In this document: piece after piece, positions 39,252 to 48,591 of the stretch
Numbering within the stretch: position 1 is the first letter of the stretch
How the letters are laid out: each line of letters begins with the position of its first letter
Assembly: GCF_041729615.1 (NCBI RefSeq)
Contig: NZ_CP154874.1
Coordinates: 1,927,001 to 1,991,000, forward strand
Length of the DNA stretch: 64,000 bases
Origin: Pseudomonas alcaligenes
GTDB taxonomy: Bacteria > Pseudomonadota > Gammaproteobacteria > Pseudomonadales > Pseudomonadaceae
Reading direction: 5' to 3'
Notes under the pieces: generated by a model
The model's input: only the letters and a program-made list of their open reading frames with translations
Told to the model about the DNA's origin: nothing
Database searches by the model: none
Program-made: the position numbers and the translations under genes

Positions 39252-42200
39252 ATGCCCAGCCCTACCGGTTCGACCCCTTTCTCCGCTGTCGGTCTATCAG
39301 GCAACACCCAAATCGACAGCCTGATCCACGGCACCAAATGGGGAGGCATGACCGGTAGTGGCACCACGCTCAGCTACAGCTTCCTGGGCCCCACTGCTCA
39401 ATTCGCCTACAACTACGGTGACTACGAGTATCTGAACGCCTTCGTTCTGACCTCGGGCCAGCAGAGCGCAACCATTGCGGCTCTGGCAGAGTGGAGTGCT
39501 GTTGCCAACATCACCTTCAACAAAGTGAATGAAACCAGCACCTTGGTCGGCACCATGCGTTTCGGCGGCTATGCCGGGATGGATCCGAACTACGCCGCCT
39601 GGGCCTACCTGCCAGGCTCGACGCCAGAGGCAGGTGATGTCTGGCTAGGCCCCAGCTCGGGGGCCAATCCCAAGCCGGGCGACTTCGACTATCACGTCCT
39701 GGTTCACGAAATCGGCCATGCCCTGGGGCTCAAGCACCCCTTCGAAACCAGCGCCGTAAGCAATGTCTCACTGGCAGGCACCCAGTATGACGACGTGCGC
39801 TATACCGTGATGAGCTACAACGATCCCTACTATTTCGAACCGACCGGGCCAATGTTGCTGGACATTGCGGCCATCCAGTATCTGTATGGCGCCAACATGA
39901 GCTGGCAGACCGGCAACAACACCTACAAGTGGGATGCCAACAGCAGCGTATTCGAGACCATCTGGGACGCCGGCGGCACGGACACCATCGATGGCAGCAA
40001 CCAGGCCAGCGCGGTGAACATCAACCTCAACGCGGGCAGCTTCAGCAATATCGGCAAGGTGTTCTGGAACGGCAGCAGCTACAACAACAACTGCCTGGCC
40101 ATTGCTTACGGTGCCCAGATCGAAAACGCCACTGGCTCCAAGTACAACGACAGGCTCACCGGCAACGAGCTCAACAATGTGCTCAACGGTGGTGGTGGCG
40201 CAGACCAGATGAGCGGCGGCAATGGCAACGACACCTATCATGTCGACAATGCCAACGACGTCATCAGCGAAACCAATGCCGACCGCGCCTCGGGGGGCAA
40301 TGATGTCGTATACAGTGCCCTGTCCGCCTACACCCTCGGCGCCAACCTGGAAAATTTGCGCATCCTTGCCAGCGGCAACGCCAACGGTACCGGTAATGGC
40401 CTGAACAATTTCATTTATGCGGGTACCGGAAATAACGTACTGGATGGAAGTACGGGCACAGACACGCTTTCTTACTACTATGCAACCCAGGGCATAACCG
40501 TTGACCTCGGGCTTACTAGCGCACAGGCTACCGGCGGTTCTGGCAGCGATACTCTGCGCAATTTCGAGAATATCAATGGCAGCAAGTACGCCGACAAGCT
40601 GACCGGCGATAACGCCGACAACAGACTGAGCGGCGATGCCGGCAACGACATACTCAATGGCCGCGGCGGTGCGGACAACATGATCGGTGGCGACGGTGGC
40701 GACACCTATTATGTCGACAACCTCGGCGATGTCGTCAGCGAAACCAACGCCAACCTGTCCACCGGCGGCAGTGACACCGTCTTCAGTTTCCTCTCCGACT
40801 ACAATCTGGGCGCCAACCTGGAAAATTTGCGCATCCTCGCCAGCGGTAACGCTAACGGCGCGGGGAATGCGCTTAGCAACATCATCTATGCCGGCATTGG
40901 AAACAATGTTCTGGATGGCGGTGCGGGCGCAGACACCCTTTCCTACCGTTATGCCGAACAAGGCGTCTCTTTCAATCTGGGGCTGACCGTTGCGCAGTCC
41001 ACCGGGGGCTCGGGTAACGACACTGCGCTCAACTTCGAGAACCTGAGCGGCAGCCTCTACGATGACGTGCTGACTGGCAATTCTGGCAACAACAAGCTTA
41101 CTGGCGACGCAGGCAACGACACCCTCGACGGCGGCGCCGGTGCGGATCAACTGGTCGGCGGCGATGGCAACGATACCTATCATGTCGACAACAGCGGCGA
41201 TGTCGTCAGCGAAACGAACGCAGACCGCACAGTGGGCGGCAATGACACTGTCCTCAGCCAGCTGACCGCCTACACCCTCGGCGCCAACCTAGAGAATCTG
41301 CGAATACTGGCCAGCGGTAACGCTAACGGCACTGGCAATACTCTGAACAACATCGTCTATGCCGGCATCGGGAACAATGTTCTGGATGGTGGCAGCGGTA
41401 TCGATACGGTGTCCTATCGGCATGCGGGACAGGGGGTGGCTATCGACCTGAACCTGACCGGCGCTCAGGTCACCGGCGGCTCTGGCAGCGACACTCTGCG
41501 CAACTTCGAGAACCTCAACGGCAGTCTCTACGACGACAAGCTGACCGGTAATAGCGGCAATAACAGGCTCAGCGGTGACTCCGGCAACGACATCCTCAAT
41601 GGTCGGGGTGGCGCCGACAACATGATCGGCGGTGATGGTAACGATACCTACTATGTCGACAATGCCGGTGACGTGGTCAGCGAAACCAACGCCAACCTCT
41701 CCCAGGGAGGCAATGACACCGTCAACAGCTCTCTGTCCGCGTATACCCTGGGTGCCAATCTGGAAAACCTGCGCATCCAGGCCACCGGTAGCGCGAACGG
41801 CACCGGCAACGCGCTGAACAACACGATATATGCAGGCAGCGGCAACAACCGTCTCGACGGTGGCGCTGGCGAGGATACGCTGTCCTATGCCAGCGCCAGC
41901 GCCGGCATTACCATCAGTCTCGGACTGACCACGGCTCAGGCAACAGGCGGCTCCGGCAGCGACACCGTGCTCAATTTCGAGCACCTCACGGGCAGCAACT
42001 ACAACGACCGCCTCACCGGCAACAGCCTGGCCAACACCCTGCGCGGCAGTGGCGGCAATGACCAACTCAATGGTGCTAGCGGCAATGATGTACTGGTTGG
42101 CGGCAGCGGCACCGACCAGTTGACCGGGGGCAGCGGCCTCGACCGTTTTGTCTTCAATGCGCTCAACGAACTGGGACTGGGCTCGCTACGCGACGTGATC

Positions 42201-42449
42201 AAGGACTTCAAGTTCGCCGAAGGCGACCTGATCGACCTCTCAGGGCTGGACGCCGACGCAGGCACGACCGGGACAAATGAAGCCTTTACCTTTATCAACG
42301 ACGCTGCCTTCATCGACGGCAGTGCCGCGGCACAGCTACGCTTCAGCGAAGGGATTCTCTACGGCAGCCTGGATGCCGACGCCGATGCCGAATTCGAGAT
42401 ACAGCTACTGGGCGTGGCCAGCCTGGACAGCACCAGCCTGATCGTCTGA
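39252..42449 (+). CDS. Large RTX-type serralysin-like metalloprotease, type I secreted
   Basis: A 1065-aa secreted protease with no signal peptide. The M10 catalytic domain has the zinc motif HEIGHALGLKH (about residue 155) and the Met-turn YTVMSYND. From about residue 290 it carries RTX-like glycine/Asp-rich calcium-binding units within four long 157-aa repeats, then a serralysin-type C-terminal secretion domain. Usual serralysins (AprA) are about 480 aa, so this one is more than twice as long. No aprDEF exporter or AprI inhibitor is near. The ATG follows AGGATGG, a GGA-containing ribosome site. Confidence 0.88.
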   Translation: MPSPTGSTPFSAVGLSGNTQIDSLIHGTKWGGMTGSGTTLSYSFLGPTAQFAYNYGDYEYLNAFVLTSGQQSATIAALAEWSAVANITFNKVNETSTLVGTMRFGGYAGMDPNYAAWAYLPGSTPEAGDVWLGPSSGANPKPGDFDYHVLVHEIGHALGLKHPFETSAVSNVSLAGTQYDDVRYTVMSYNDPYYFEPTGPMLLDIAAIQYLYGANMSWQTGNNTYKWDANSSVFETIWDAGGTDTIDGSNQASAVNINLNAGSFSNIGKVFWNGSSYNNNCLAIAYGAQIENATGSKYNDRLTGNELNNVLNGGGGADQMSGGNGNDTYHVDNANDVISETNADRASGGNDVVYSALSAYTLGANLENLRILASGNANGTGNGLNNFIYAGTGNNVLDGSTGTDTLSYYYATQGITVDLGLTSAQATGGSGSDTLRNFENINGSKYADKLTGDNADNRLSGDAGNDILNGRGGADNMIGGDGGDTYYVDNLGDVVSETNANLSTGGSDTVFSFLSDYNLGANLENLRILASGNANGAGNALSNIIYAGIGNNVLDGGAGADTLSYRYAEQGVSFNLGLTVAQSTGGSGNDTALNFENLSGSLYDDVLTGNSGNNKLTGDAGNDTLDGGAGADQLVGGDGNDTYHVDNSGDVVSETNADRTVGGNDTVLSQLTAYTLGANLENLRILASGNANGTGNTLNNIVYAGIGNNVLDGGSGIDTVSYRHAGQGVAIDLNLTGAQVTGGSGSDTLRNFENLNGSLYDDKLTGNSGNNRLSGDSGNDILNGRGGADNMIGGDGNDTYYVDNAGDVVSETNANLSQGGNDTVNSSLSAYTLGANLENLRIQATGSANGTGNALNNTIYAGSGNNRLDGGAGEDTLSYASASAGITISLGLTTAQATGGSGSDTVLNFEHLTGSNYNDRLTGNSLANTLRGSGGNDQLNGASGNDVLVGGSGTDQLTGGSGLDRFVFNALNELGLGSLRDVIKDFKFAEGDLIDLSGLDADAGTTGTNEAFTFINDAAFIDGSAAAQLRFSEGILYGSLDADADAEFEIQLLGVASLDSTSLIV
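40236..42119 (+). repeat. Four tandem 471-bp (157-aa) coding repeats in the RTX protease
   Basis: The marker GDTYYVDN or NDTYHVDN is encoded at 40236, 40707, 41178 and 41649, each exactly 471 bp after the last. Each unit also contains YTLGANLENLRI (NLGANLENLRI in one) and GNNVLDG or GNNRLDG. The exact spacing shows recent or constrained duplication in frame. Confidence 0.88.
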
Positions 42450-42533
42450 TCGCGATGGACGCTCCCGGTGCATCAAGCGCCGGGCATGCCATCGACGACA
42501 TGCCTTGCCAAATAGACTGAACAAGGAACCTGT

Positions 42534-43541
42534 ATGAAAGGACTCATCGGCACCCTGGCTATGCTGGCGACCCTTGTCTCGCCTCAGCTACAGGCCGCCA
42601 GCAGCCATACCTCCTGCAGCGCGGCAAGCCAGGCCGGCTATGTGATCACCAGGATCCAGGAACGCTCCAGCTCCTGCAACAGAGGCAATCTCTACACTTT
42701 CACCAGGCTGGCTGGCGAAACCGTGCTGGAAACCTGCGTCAACAACATCCCCGGCGGCTGGGTCAACTCAAGGTTGCGCAGCTACACCGGCTCCGGCATC
42801 TGCGGTAGCACCAGCGGCACACCCAAGAACATCTGGCAGATCAGCAACAGCCATGGCCAGATCAAACTCAACTCCTGCCTGCAGAGCGGCCTGCCCTCAG
42901 GCTGGGTAATCACCCGCCAGACCAGTTACTCGGGGTCGGGCGACTGCGGTCAGGCCAGCGGCAACAAACGCATCATATATGAGGTCCAGAGCACGGCTGG
43001 ACAGAGCCAGATGAATGTCTGCAGCGGCTCGGTACTGCCCACCGGCTGGCAGGTGGGTGCCACCTCAAGCAGTTCGAGCTGCGGCAGCGGCTCCGGCAAT
43101 CTATGGAAGATACTCAATACGGCAGCACCGAATGCCATAGCCCTGCATCGCTACGCCAATGCCAAGACCGGCGACCGGCTGTACGTCACCAGTCGCAATG
43201 ACAAGGGCATGGCTGCCTACGGCTACAGTTACGAGCTCATTGCGGCCAAGGTGCCCGACAGGGCCGTGTTCGGTACTGCACCACTGCACCGTTACTACAA
43301 CAAGGCCACGGCGGACAGTCTCTACACCATCAGTCGCGATGATGCAGGGCAGAAAAAGGCCGGCTATGACTATGCCGGCACCGCAGCCAACGTCTACACG
43401 GCCAAGGTGCCCAACTCCACTCCGCTATATCGCTACTGGAACCCAGGCAACAAGCACCACCTCTACCTCATCGAGCACTTCCCCGATGGCGTCTATGGCT
43501 ATCGCCTGGAAAGAGGTGAAGGCTTCGTCTACAAACCCTGA
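42534..43541 (+). CDS. Secreted protein with Cys-rich repeats and DUF5648-type C-terminus
   Basis: A 335-aa protein with a signal peptide (cleaved near LQAAS, residue 22). The N-terminal part has four related units of about 45-50 residues, each with GWVITR or GWVNSR and SGSGDCG-type Cys motifs, probably disulphide-bonded. The C-terminal third has three repeats like LHRYYNKATADSLYTI, the DUF5648 pattern found in secreted or surface proteins. It lies 85 bp after the protease on the same strand and may be co-expressed. The function is unknown. Confidence 0.75.
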   Translation: MKGLIGTLAMLATLVSPQLQAASSHTSCSAASQAGYVITRIQERSSSCNRGNLYTFTRLAGETVLETCVNNIPGGWVNSRLRSYTGSGICGSTSGTPKNIWQISNSHGQIKLNSCLQSGLPSGWVITRQTSYSGSGDCGQASGNKRIIYEVQSTAGQSQMNVCSGSVLPTGWQVGATSSSSSCGSGSGNLWKILNTAAPNAIALHRYANAKTGDRLYVTSRNDKGMAAYGYSYELIAAKVPDRAVFGTAPLHRYYNKATADSLYTISRDDAGQKKAGYDYAGTAANVYTAKVPNSTPLYRYWNPGNKHHLYLIEHFPDGVYGYRLERGEGFVYKP

Positions 43542-43817
43542 CGATAGGCGAAACACCCTGCGACGGTGCCTACCGGATGCTGCGCAAGAAGCGATTTCAG
43601 CCAGGTAACCCGCGCTGCAGCACGACAAGTGCCTGGTGATGGCTTCTGCCCCGCCACTCGCCCTGGCCAGAGGCAGGGCATGACGGGGGCGTGGGCTGAG
43701 GGGCGGGCGCTGACTCTTCCAGCTGCGCGGTAAAACCGGCAGGCAGCCAGCCTCCGATCCCCCTGACAGATGGAGTTCCGAGCAGCAGCCCCCGTATTCC
43801 CCGACCGCCAGACCCGC

Positions 43818-45122
43818 TCACTCGCCAAGCTCGAACGCCTGTCCAGCACGTTTCTCGCGATACATCGCGGCATCGGCATGCTTGAGCAGGGTCTCCAGCC
43901 GATCACCATCTTCGGGGTAGTGCGCCAGGCCGATGCTGGGGATGATGCGCAGCGGGTGGCCGTCGATGCACAGTCCGCGCCCCAGCTCCTGGCGCAGCTT
44001 GGCGGTGACCCGCTCGACACTTGCCAGATGTTCGACATCCTCCAGCAGTAGCACGAACTCATCGCCGCCGATGCGGGCCACCGAGTCGGCCTCGCGCACG
44101 CACTGCAGCAGGCGGCGCGCAACCTCCTGCAGCAGGCGGTCGCCGACGGTATGACCGTAGTTGTCATTGACCTGCTTGAACTTGTCCAGATCGAGGAACA
44201 CCAGGCTGAACCTGCCGCCACTGCGGCGGGCGCGGGCCAGCGCGCTCTCGATGCGGTCATGCAGGAATGCGCGATTGAGCAGCCCGGTCAGCTCGTCGTG
44301 GCGTGCCATGCGCTGCAGACGCTCATACAGACGTTTGCGCTCGATCGCCGTCGCCACCTGGGTCGAGACGAAACGCAACAGTTCTCGACTGCTCTCACTG
44401 TAGCGAGCCTGGCCACAGGGGCTGCGCAACACCAGGGCACCGATCACCCCGGCTTCAGCGAGCAAGGGCGCGCCCAACCAGCTCTGCCCGGCCTCGGTTG
44501 CCAGCAATACGGGCTGGCCGGTGCTGAGCAGCTCGCGGCAAAGCTCCACCGGCGGGCTCAGAGCAGCAGCTGGGCTGGCTCGACTGTCGACATGGTAAGG
44601 GAACTCCAGCCGGTCGCCATGGGGGTCGTACAGGGCCACACAAAACTCTGTCGCAGGCAGCAGCTGGTCGACGATCTGGTGAATCTGGCAGAACAGTGCC
44701 GGCAGGTCCCGGGCCGTGTGCGCCGCCTCGGAAACACGGTAGATGGCGGCCTGCAAGGCTTCCGCCTGCTTGCGTGCACTGATGTCGCGGGCCACGCCGA
44801 TGCGCAGCTGATCGGCTTCCGACCAGCGCGCCGACCACATGATGTCGACCAGGCGACCATCCTTGTGCACGTAGCGATTCTCGAAATGCGCCTGCGCCTG
44901 CCCCGCCATCACCGCCTTTGCCGTGGCCAGGGTGCGCTCGACATCGGCGGGTGCGACGAAGTCGAGCATGCGCCTGCCGATCATTTCTTCCGGCCGATAG
45001 CCGAAGATGCGCTCGCAGGCTGCGCTGACGAAAACGAAGCGGCCCCTGCCATCGACCATGCAGACCGCGTCCAGGAGCAGATCGAGTGCATCGGCGGGAA
45101 AGGTCGGGCTGTGATTGTTCAT
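43818..45122 (-). CDS. Diguanylate cyclase with PAS and GAF domains
   Basis: A 434-aa cytosolic protein: a PAS domain (residues about 10-125), a GAF domain (about 130-270) and a GGDEF domain. The active-site motif is intact (VARIGGDEFVLLL), so it should make c-di-GMP. No membrane segment is visible. The GAF/PAS ligand is unknown. The 276 bp between it and the convergent secreted-protein gene hold nothing I can call. Confidence 0.9.
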   Translation of the reverse strand: MNNHSPTFPADALDLLLDAVCMVDGRGRFVFVSAACERIFGYRPEEMIGRRMLDFVAPADVERTLATAKAVMAGQAQAHFENRYVHKDGRLVDIMWSARWSEADQLRIGVARDISARKQAEALQAAIYRVSEAAHTARDLPALFCQIHQIVDQLLPATEFCVALYDPHGDRLEFPYHVDSRASPAAALSPPVELCRELLSTGQPVLLATEAGQSWLGAPLLAEAGVIGALVLRSPCGQARYSESSRELLRFVSTQVATAIERKRLYERLQRMARHDELTGLLNRAFLHDRIESALARARRSGGRFSLVFLDLDKFKQVNDNYGHTVGDRLLQEVARRLLQCVREADSVARIGGDEFVLLLEDVEHLASVERVTAKLRQELGRGLCIDGHPLRIIPSIGLAHYPEDGDRLETLLKHADAAMYREKRAGQAFELGE

Positions 45123-45199
45123 GGCCTACTACGGTGGCATGGGAGCACGCTGTCACTGACGGACAACTTAGCACGCGCCCATGCCTGATCGTAGCCCGG

Positions 45200-46990
45200 T
45201 CAGCGCAGGGTCAGCCCGAAGGGTTCATCGGCAAAGTCGAAGCAGGCAAGAAAGGTCTTCAGATCCAGCAGACTACCCTCGACCTCGACATCCCCCAGCA
45301 GCACGCCCTTGAGCAGGCCGCTGTCACCGGTCAGCAGGCGCTCCATGAACACCTTGTCCATGCTCAGCCTGAGCGTGGTTCCCGCGGGAATGCCGCGGTG
45401 CAGCTGGGCCACGCCGCGGCGTACCTCCAGCGCCCACTGCTCGCCGATGTCGGGAAAGTCGAAGCCGAGGGTCAGCTGCACCTCGCCGGCCTTGTCCGGA
45501 TCGACGCGGGTGATCCAGTTGTTGAGGAATATCTGCGGGGTGAAGTTCCTCGCCATCTCCGGCGACAGCAGCACCCCGCGCAACACCAGGGCCTGCTCGC
45601 GCACGTCGTCGCCATCGAAGCGCCCCTCCAGCTCCATGGCGCTGCTCAGGTACCAGTTGCGCCAGTTGATGTTCATGCTGGCATAGCCCAGCTTGCGCAG
45701 GCTGCGCGCCTTGATGTCGCGCGCCAGCTCATCCTCGCGATCGATGCGGATGGCATAGCCGGCCAGTTCGGCAGCCCACTGGTAGTCGCCCTTGAGGTAG
45801 GCCTCGCCGGCCGCCAGCAGCACCTTCTCGCGGCCCCCCATCAGGGTGATCAGGCGCTGCGCTTTTTCGCGCGGCGGGAGCGGGTCGAGGTCCACCGGGT
45901 CGCCCTGGAACCAGCCCAGGTAGCCGTTGTAGATCTGCCGCACGCTGTGCTTGACGGTGCCGTAGTACTCGCGCAGGTAGGGCGTGTAGCCGGCCAGGTG
46001 CGGCGGCAGCTTGACCTTCTCCACCAGCTCGTCCGGGGTCAGGCCCTTGTTCATCCAGCGCACCGTCTGGTCGTGGATGTAGGCGATGCCATCGCGGGTC
46101 ATGCGCAGCACTTCCTCCACCTGCGCCGCGCCGCTCACCGGGCGGCCGTGCAGCGGCACCATGTGCTCGGCCTGCAGCGAGCGCAGCAGGTCGAGGCTGG
46201 CCACCCAGAGCACCGGGTCGCGGAACTTGGTACCGCGCAGGGTGTGGATGTTCGGCAGAGTCGGCCCCTGGTCGACCTCGGCACTGATCAGCACGCGGTT
46301 GTCCGGCAGGTACAGGACGATCTCGTCCGGCGCCTCGCTGGGCGCGTGGAGCAATTGCACCGGCAGCCCGGCGATGTGGGTGTCCAGACGCTCCTTGAAG
46401 GTGATGGTGGGGGCGATGAAGGTGGACGGCTCGGCCTTGGCCAGCGGCCCTATGCCGGCGTTCATGTCACGATTGTCGGCGGGCTCGAGGAAGGTGCCGA
46501 AACTGTAGGCCGAGCGCACGCCGAGAATCGGCCCGACCAGCGCGCCCTGCGCCACCACGTTGGCCAGCAGGCTCTCGTGGGCGTAGATCTGCACCTCGCC
46601 GCTGGCCACCTGCTCGGGGCTGACGAAGGCCTGCACACCGTTGATGTGATCCGGGTGGAAGTGGGTGTAGACCACCGCCTTGACCGGCTTGCTGCTGACC
46701 TTGCGCAGCTCGTCCATGATCTTGCGCGACTCGCTGACCGACTCGCCGGTGTCGACGATGATCAGCCCCTCGGGTGCGTCGATCGCCACCACGTTGCCGA
46801 GCTGCCAGCCGACCGCCGACCAGACGTTGTCGGCCACCTTGTACAGTTTCTGGGTGAAGTGCGCGGTGTGCTGCTTCAGCTCCGGGTGGATGCTCGGCTC
46901 GATGCGCTCGTCGGGCAGTTGCGCCAGGGCGGAAAACGGCAGGACGGCGGCCAGCAGCAGGCCGCCGAGTCGGCAGGGGAACAGGGTCAT
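45200..46990 (-). CDS. Metallo-beta-lactamase-fold alkylsulfatase-like hydrolase
   Basis: A 596-aa exported protein (signal cleaved near ALAQL) with a metallo-beta-lactamase domain (THFHPDHINGVQ metal motif, EAPDEIVLYLP, LHGRPV). An alkylsulfatase dimerisation domain (HSVRQIYNGYLGWFQGD, and GDYQWAAELAGY) and a C-terminal SCP2-like domain follow. This is the SdsA-type layout, which cleaves alkyl sulphates. The metal motif differs from THSHADH of SdsA1, so the substrate may differ. The ATG at 46990 is preferred; a GTG two codons upstream is possible. It is divergent from a LysR gene. Confidence 0.85.
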   Translation of the reverse strand: MTLFPCRLGGLLLAAVLPFSALAQLPDERIEPSIHPELKQHTAHFTQKLYKVADNVWSAVGWQLGNVVAIDAPEGLIIVDTGESVSESRKIMDELRKVSSKPVKAVVYTHFHPDHINGVQAFVSPEQVASGEVQIYAHESLLANVVAQGALVGPILGVRSAYSFGTFLEPADNRDMNAGIGPLAKAEPSTFIAPTITFKERLDTHIAGLPVQLLHAPSEAPDEIVLYLPDNRVLISAEVDQGPTLPNIHTLRGTKFRDPVLWVASLDLLRSLQAEHMVPLHGRPVSGAAQVEEVLRMTRDGIAYIHDQTVRWMNKGLTPDELVEKVKLPPHLAGYTPYLREYYGTVKHSVRQIYNGYLGWFQGDPVDLDPLPPREKAQRLITLMGGREKVLLAAGEAYLKGDYQWAAELAGYAIRIDREDELARDIKARSLRKLGYASMNINWRNWYLSSAMELEGRFDGDDVREQALVLRGVLLSPEMARNFTPQIFLNNWITRVDPDKAGEVQLTLGFDFPDIGEQWALEVRRGVAQLHRGIPAGTTLRLSMDKVFMERLLTGDSGLLKGVLLGDVEVEGSLLDLKTFLACFDFADEPFGLTLR

Positions 46991-47053
46991 GGGCACGGCT
47001 CATTGCAGTTATTGTCGTGCTGTGCAGACTGGCCGAGCCCTGCTAATAATTCC

Positions 47054-47083
47054 AATGCATTCCAATCTACACTTAAATGCATT
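47054..47083. promoter_or_regulatory. Two AATGCATT palindromes before the lysR gene
   Basis: AATGCATT stands at 47054-47061 and 47076-47083, 22 bp apart, about two helical turns. Both lie within 36 bp of the lysR start, in the divergent promoter region. This spacing fits a LysR-type operator. Confidence 0.45.
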
Positions 47084-47089
47084 GCACGC

Positions 47090-48004
47090 ATGAACGATCT
47101 ACGCCAGCTCCGCCACTTCGTCGCCCTCGCCGAGCACGGTCACTTCGCCCGCGCCGCCGAAGCCGTGCACCTCAGCCAGCCGGCGCTGAGCCGCAGCATC
47201 CAGGCACTGGAAGCCAGCCTCGGCTGCGTGCTGGTCGACCGTCACAGTCGCGGCATCAGCCTCACCGCCCACGGCCGGCTGGTGCTGGAGCATGCCCGTC
47301 GCCTGCTGGCCGGCAGCCAGGCGCTGAGCAATGCGGTGGGCCAGCTGGGCAACCTGGCCAGCGGCGAGCTGCGCCTGGGGGCCGGCCCCTACCCCGCCGC
47401 GCGCCTGGTGCCCAGGGCCCTGGGCGTGTTCGCCGAGCGCCATCCGGGGGTGCGCCTGCAACTGCTGATCGACAACTGGCAGCAACTGCACCAGCGCCTG
47501 CTGGATGACCAGATCGAGATCTTCGTCGCCGACAGCCGCGAGCTCGAAGGCGATGCGCGCCTGCGCATCGAGCCACTACCCAGTCACCCCGGCGTGCTGT
47601 TCTGCAACCCTGACCACCCGCTGCTGCGGCGCCAGCCGCTGCGCGTGGAAGACCTGCTCGACTACCCGCTGGCCGGCACCCAACTACCGGCCCAGGTGGC
47701 CGCGGAGCTGCGCCGGATGAGCGGCCGCGAACAGCCGCTGAGCATCGAGTGCGACAACTTCATGGTGCTCAAGGAGCTGGTCGCGCACAGCAGCGTGCTG
47801 AGCATGGCGCCCTGGGACGTGGTGGCCGCCGACTTGGCCGCCGGCCGCCTGGCCGTGCTGCAGCTGCCCGGCGAGCGGCTGACCGCGCATTCGGCCTACG
47901 GCATCGTCAGCCGCGCCGGCCACAGCCTGTCGCCGGGCGCGGAGCGCTTCCGCCAGCTGCTGCTCGATCCGCAGCTCGATGCAGCCATGACGCCCTCTGG
48001 CTGA
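47090..48004 (+). CDS. LysR-family transcriptional regulator
   Basis: A 304-aa regulator with an N-terminal winged helix (FARAAEAVHLSQPALSRSIQALE) and a C-terminal periplasmic-binding-fold effector domain. It is divergent from the alkylsulfatase-like gene with 99 bp between the starts, so it probably controls that gene and itself. I chose the ATG at 47090 because MNDLRQLRHFVALAEHG is the family start; the open frame upstream is antisense to the hydrolase. Confidence 0.9.
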   Translation: MNDLRQLRHFVALAEHGHFARAAEAVHLSQPALSRSIQALEASLGCVLVDRHSRGISLTAHGRLVLEHARRLLAGSQALSNAVGQLGNLASGELRLGAGPYPAARLVPRALGVFAERHPGVRLQLLIDNWQQLHQRLLDDQIEIFVADSRELEGDARLRIEPLPSHPGVLFCNPDHPLLRRQPLRVEDLLDYPLAGTQLPAQVAAELRRMSGREQPLSIECDNFMVLKELVAHSSVLSMAPWDVVAADLAAGRLAVLQLPGERLTAHSAYGIVSRAGHSLSPGAERFRQLLLDPQLDAAMTPSG

Positions 48005-48054
48005 AGACACGACTGCATCGGCCGGCTGCCCGACCCGGTCGGGCGCGCGCGGGC

Positions 48055-48522
48055 TCAGTCCGGGTAAACCGGCTCGCAGAGCACCTCGGTCCGGACCGAG
48101 TTGGCGATGAAGCACTCCTCGTGCGCCTCGTGGTGCAGGGCATCCAGCTGCTCGCGGCCCGGCGCGGCACCGGCGAAGCTCACCGCCGGGCGCAGGGTGA
48201 CGCGGGTCATCGCCATCCGCCCTTCGGCGTTTCTGCCCATGCGCCCCTCGGCCAGGTCGTGGTAGCTGTCCACCCGCCAGCCATCACGCGCCGCCAGGGA
48301 CAGGAACCACAGCATGTGGCAGCTGGACAGCGCGGCGACGAAAGCCTCTTCCGGGTCCACCGCGTCCTCGCGTGACTGCGGCAGGGGCACCACGTGCGGC
48401 GAGGATGAGCCAGGTACCGTCACACCGCCATCGAAACGCCACAGGTGACCCCGACTGTACTGGTTGTCGAGAAAGTCCTGGCCGTCGCGCGACCAGAGAA
48501 TTTCGGCGGTGTAGCGCGCCAT
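48055..48522 (-). CDS. OsmC-family peroxidase-like protein
   Basis: A 155-aa protein with the OsmC fold. The two conserved cysteines are in SSCHMLWFL and HEECFIANSV, and DPEEAFVAALSSCH is the family signature. OsmC proteins reduce organic peroxides through these cysteines. I chose the ATG at 48522 (MARYTAEILW). It converges on the lysR gene. Confidence 0.9.
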   Translation of the reverse strand: MARYTAEILWSRDGQDFLDNQYSRGHLWRFDGGVTVPGSSSPHVVPLPQSREDAVDPEEAFVAALSSCHMLWFLSLAARDGWRVDSYHDLAEGRMGRNAEGRMAMTRVTLRPAVSFAGAAPGREQLDALHHEAHEECFIANSVRTEVLCEPVYPD

Positions 48523-48591
48523 CACGAACCTCCTCAATAAGCATGGCCGACCAGCATACCCAAGGGCGCAGTCGAATGGCTGCCCTGCCAG

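Noticed and set aside
45086-47089. Long upstream extension of the lysR frame
   Set aside because: It is antisense to the alkylsulfatase-like gene and has no recognisable domain. The LysR start at 47090 is typical.
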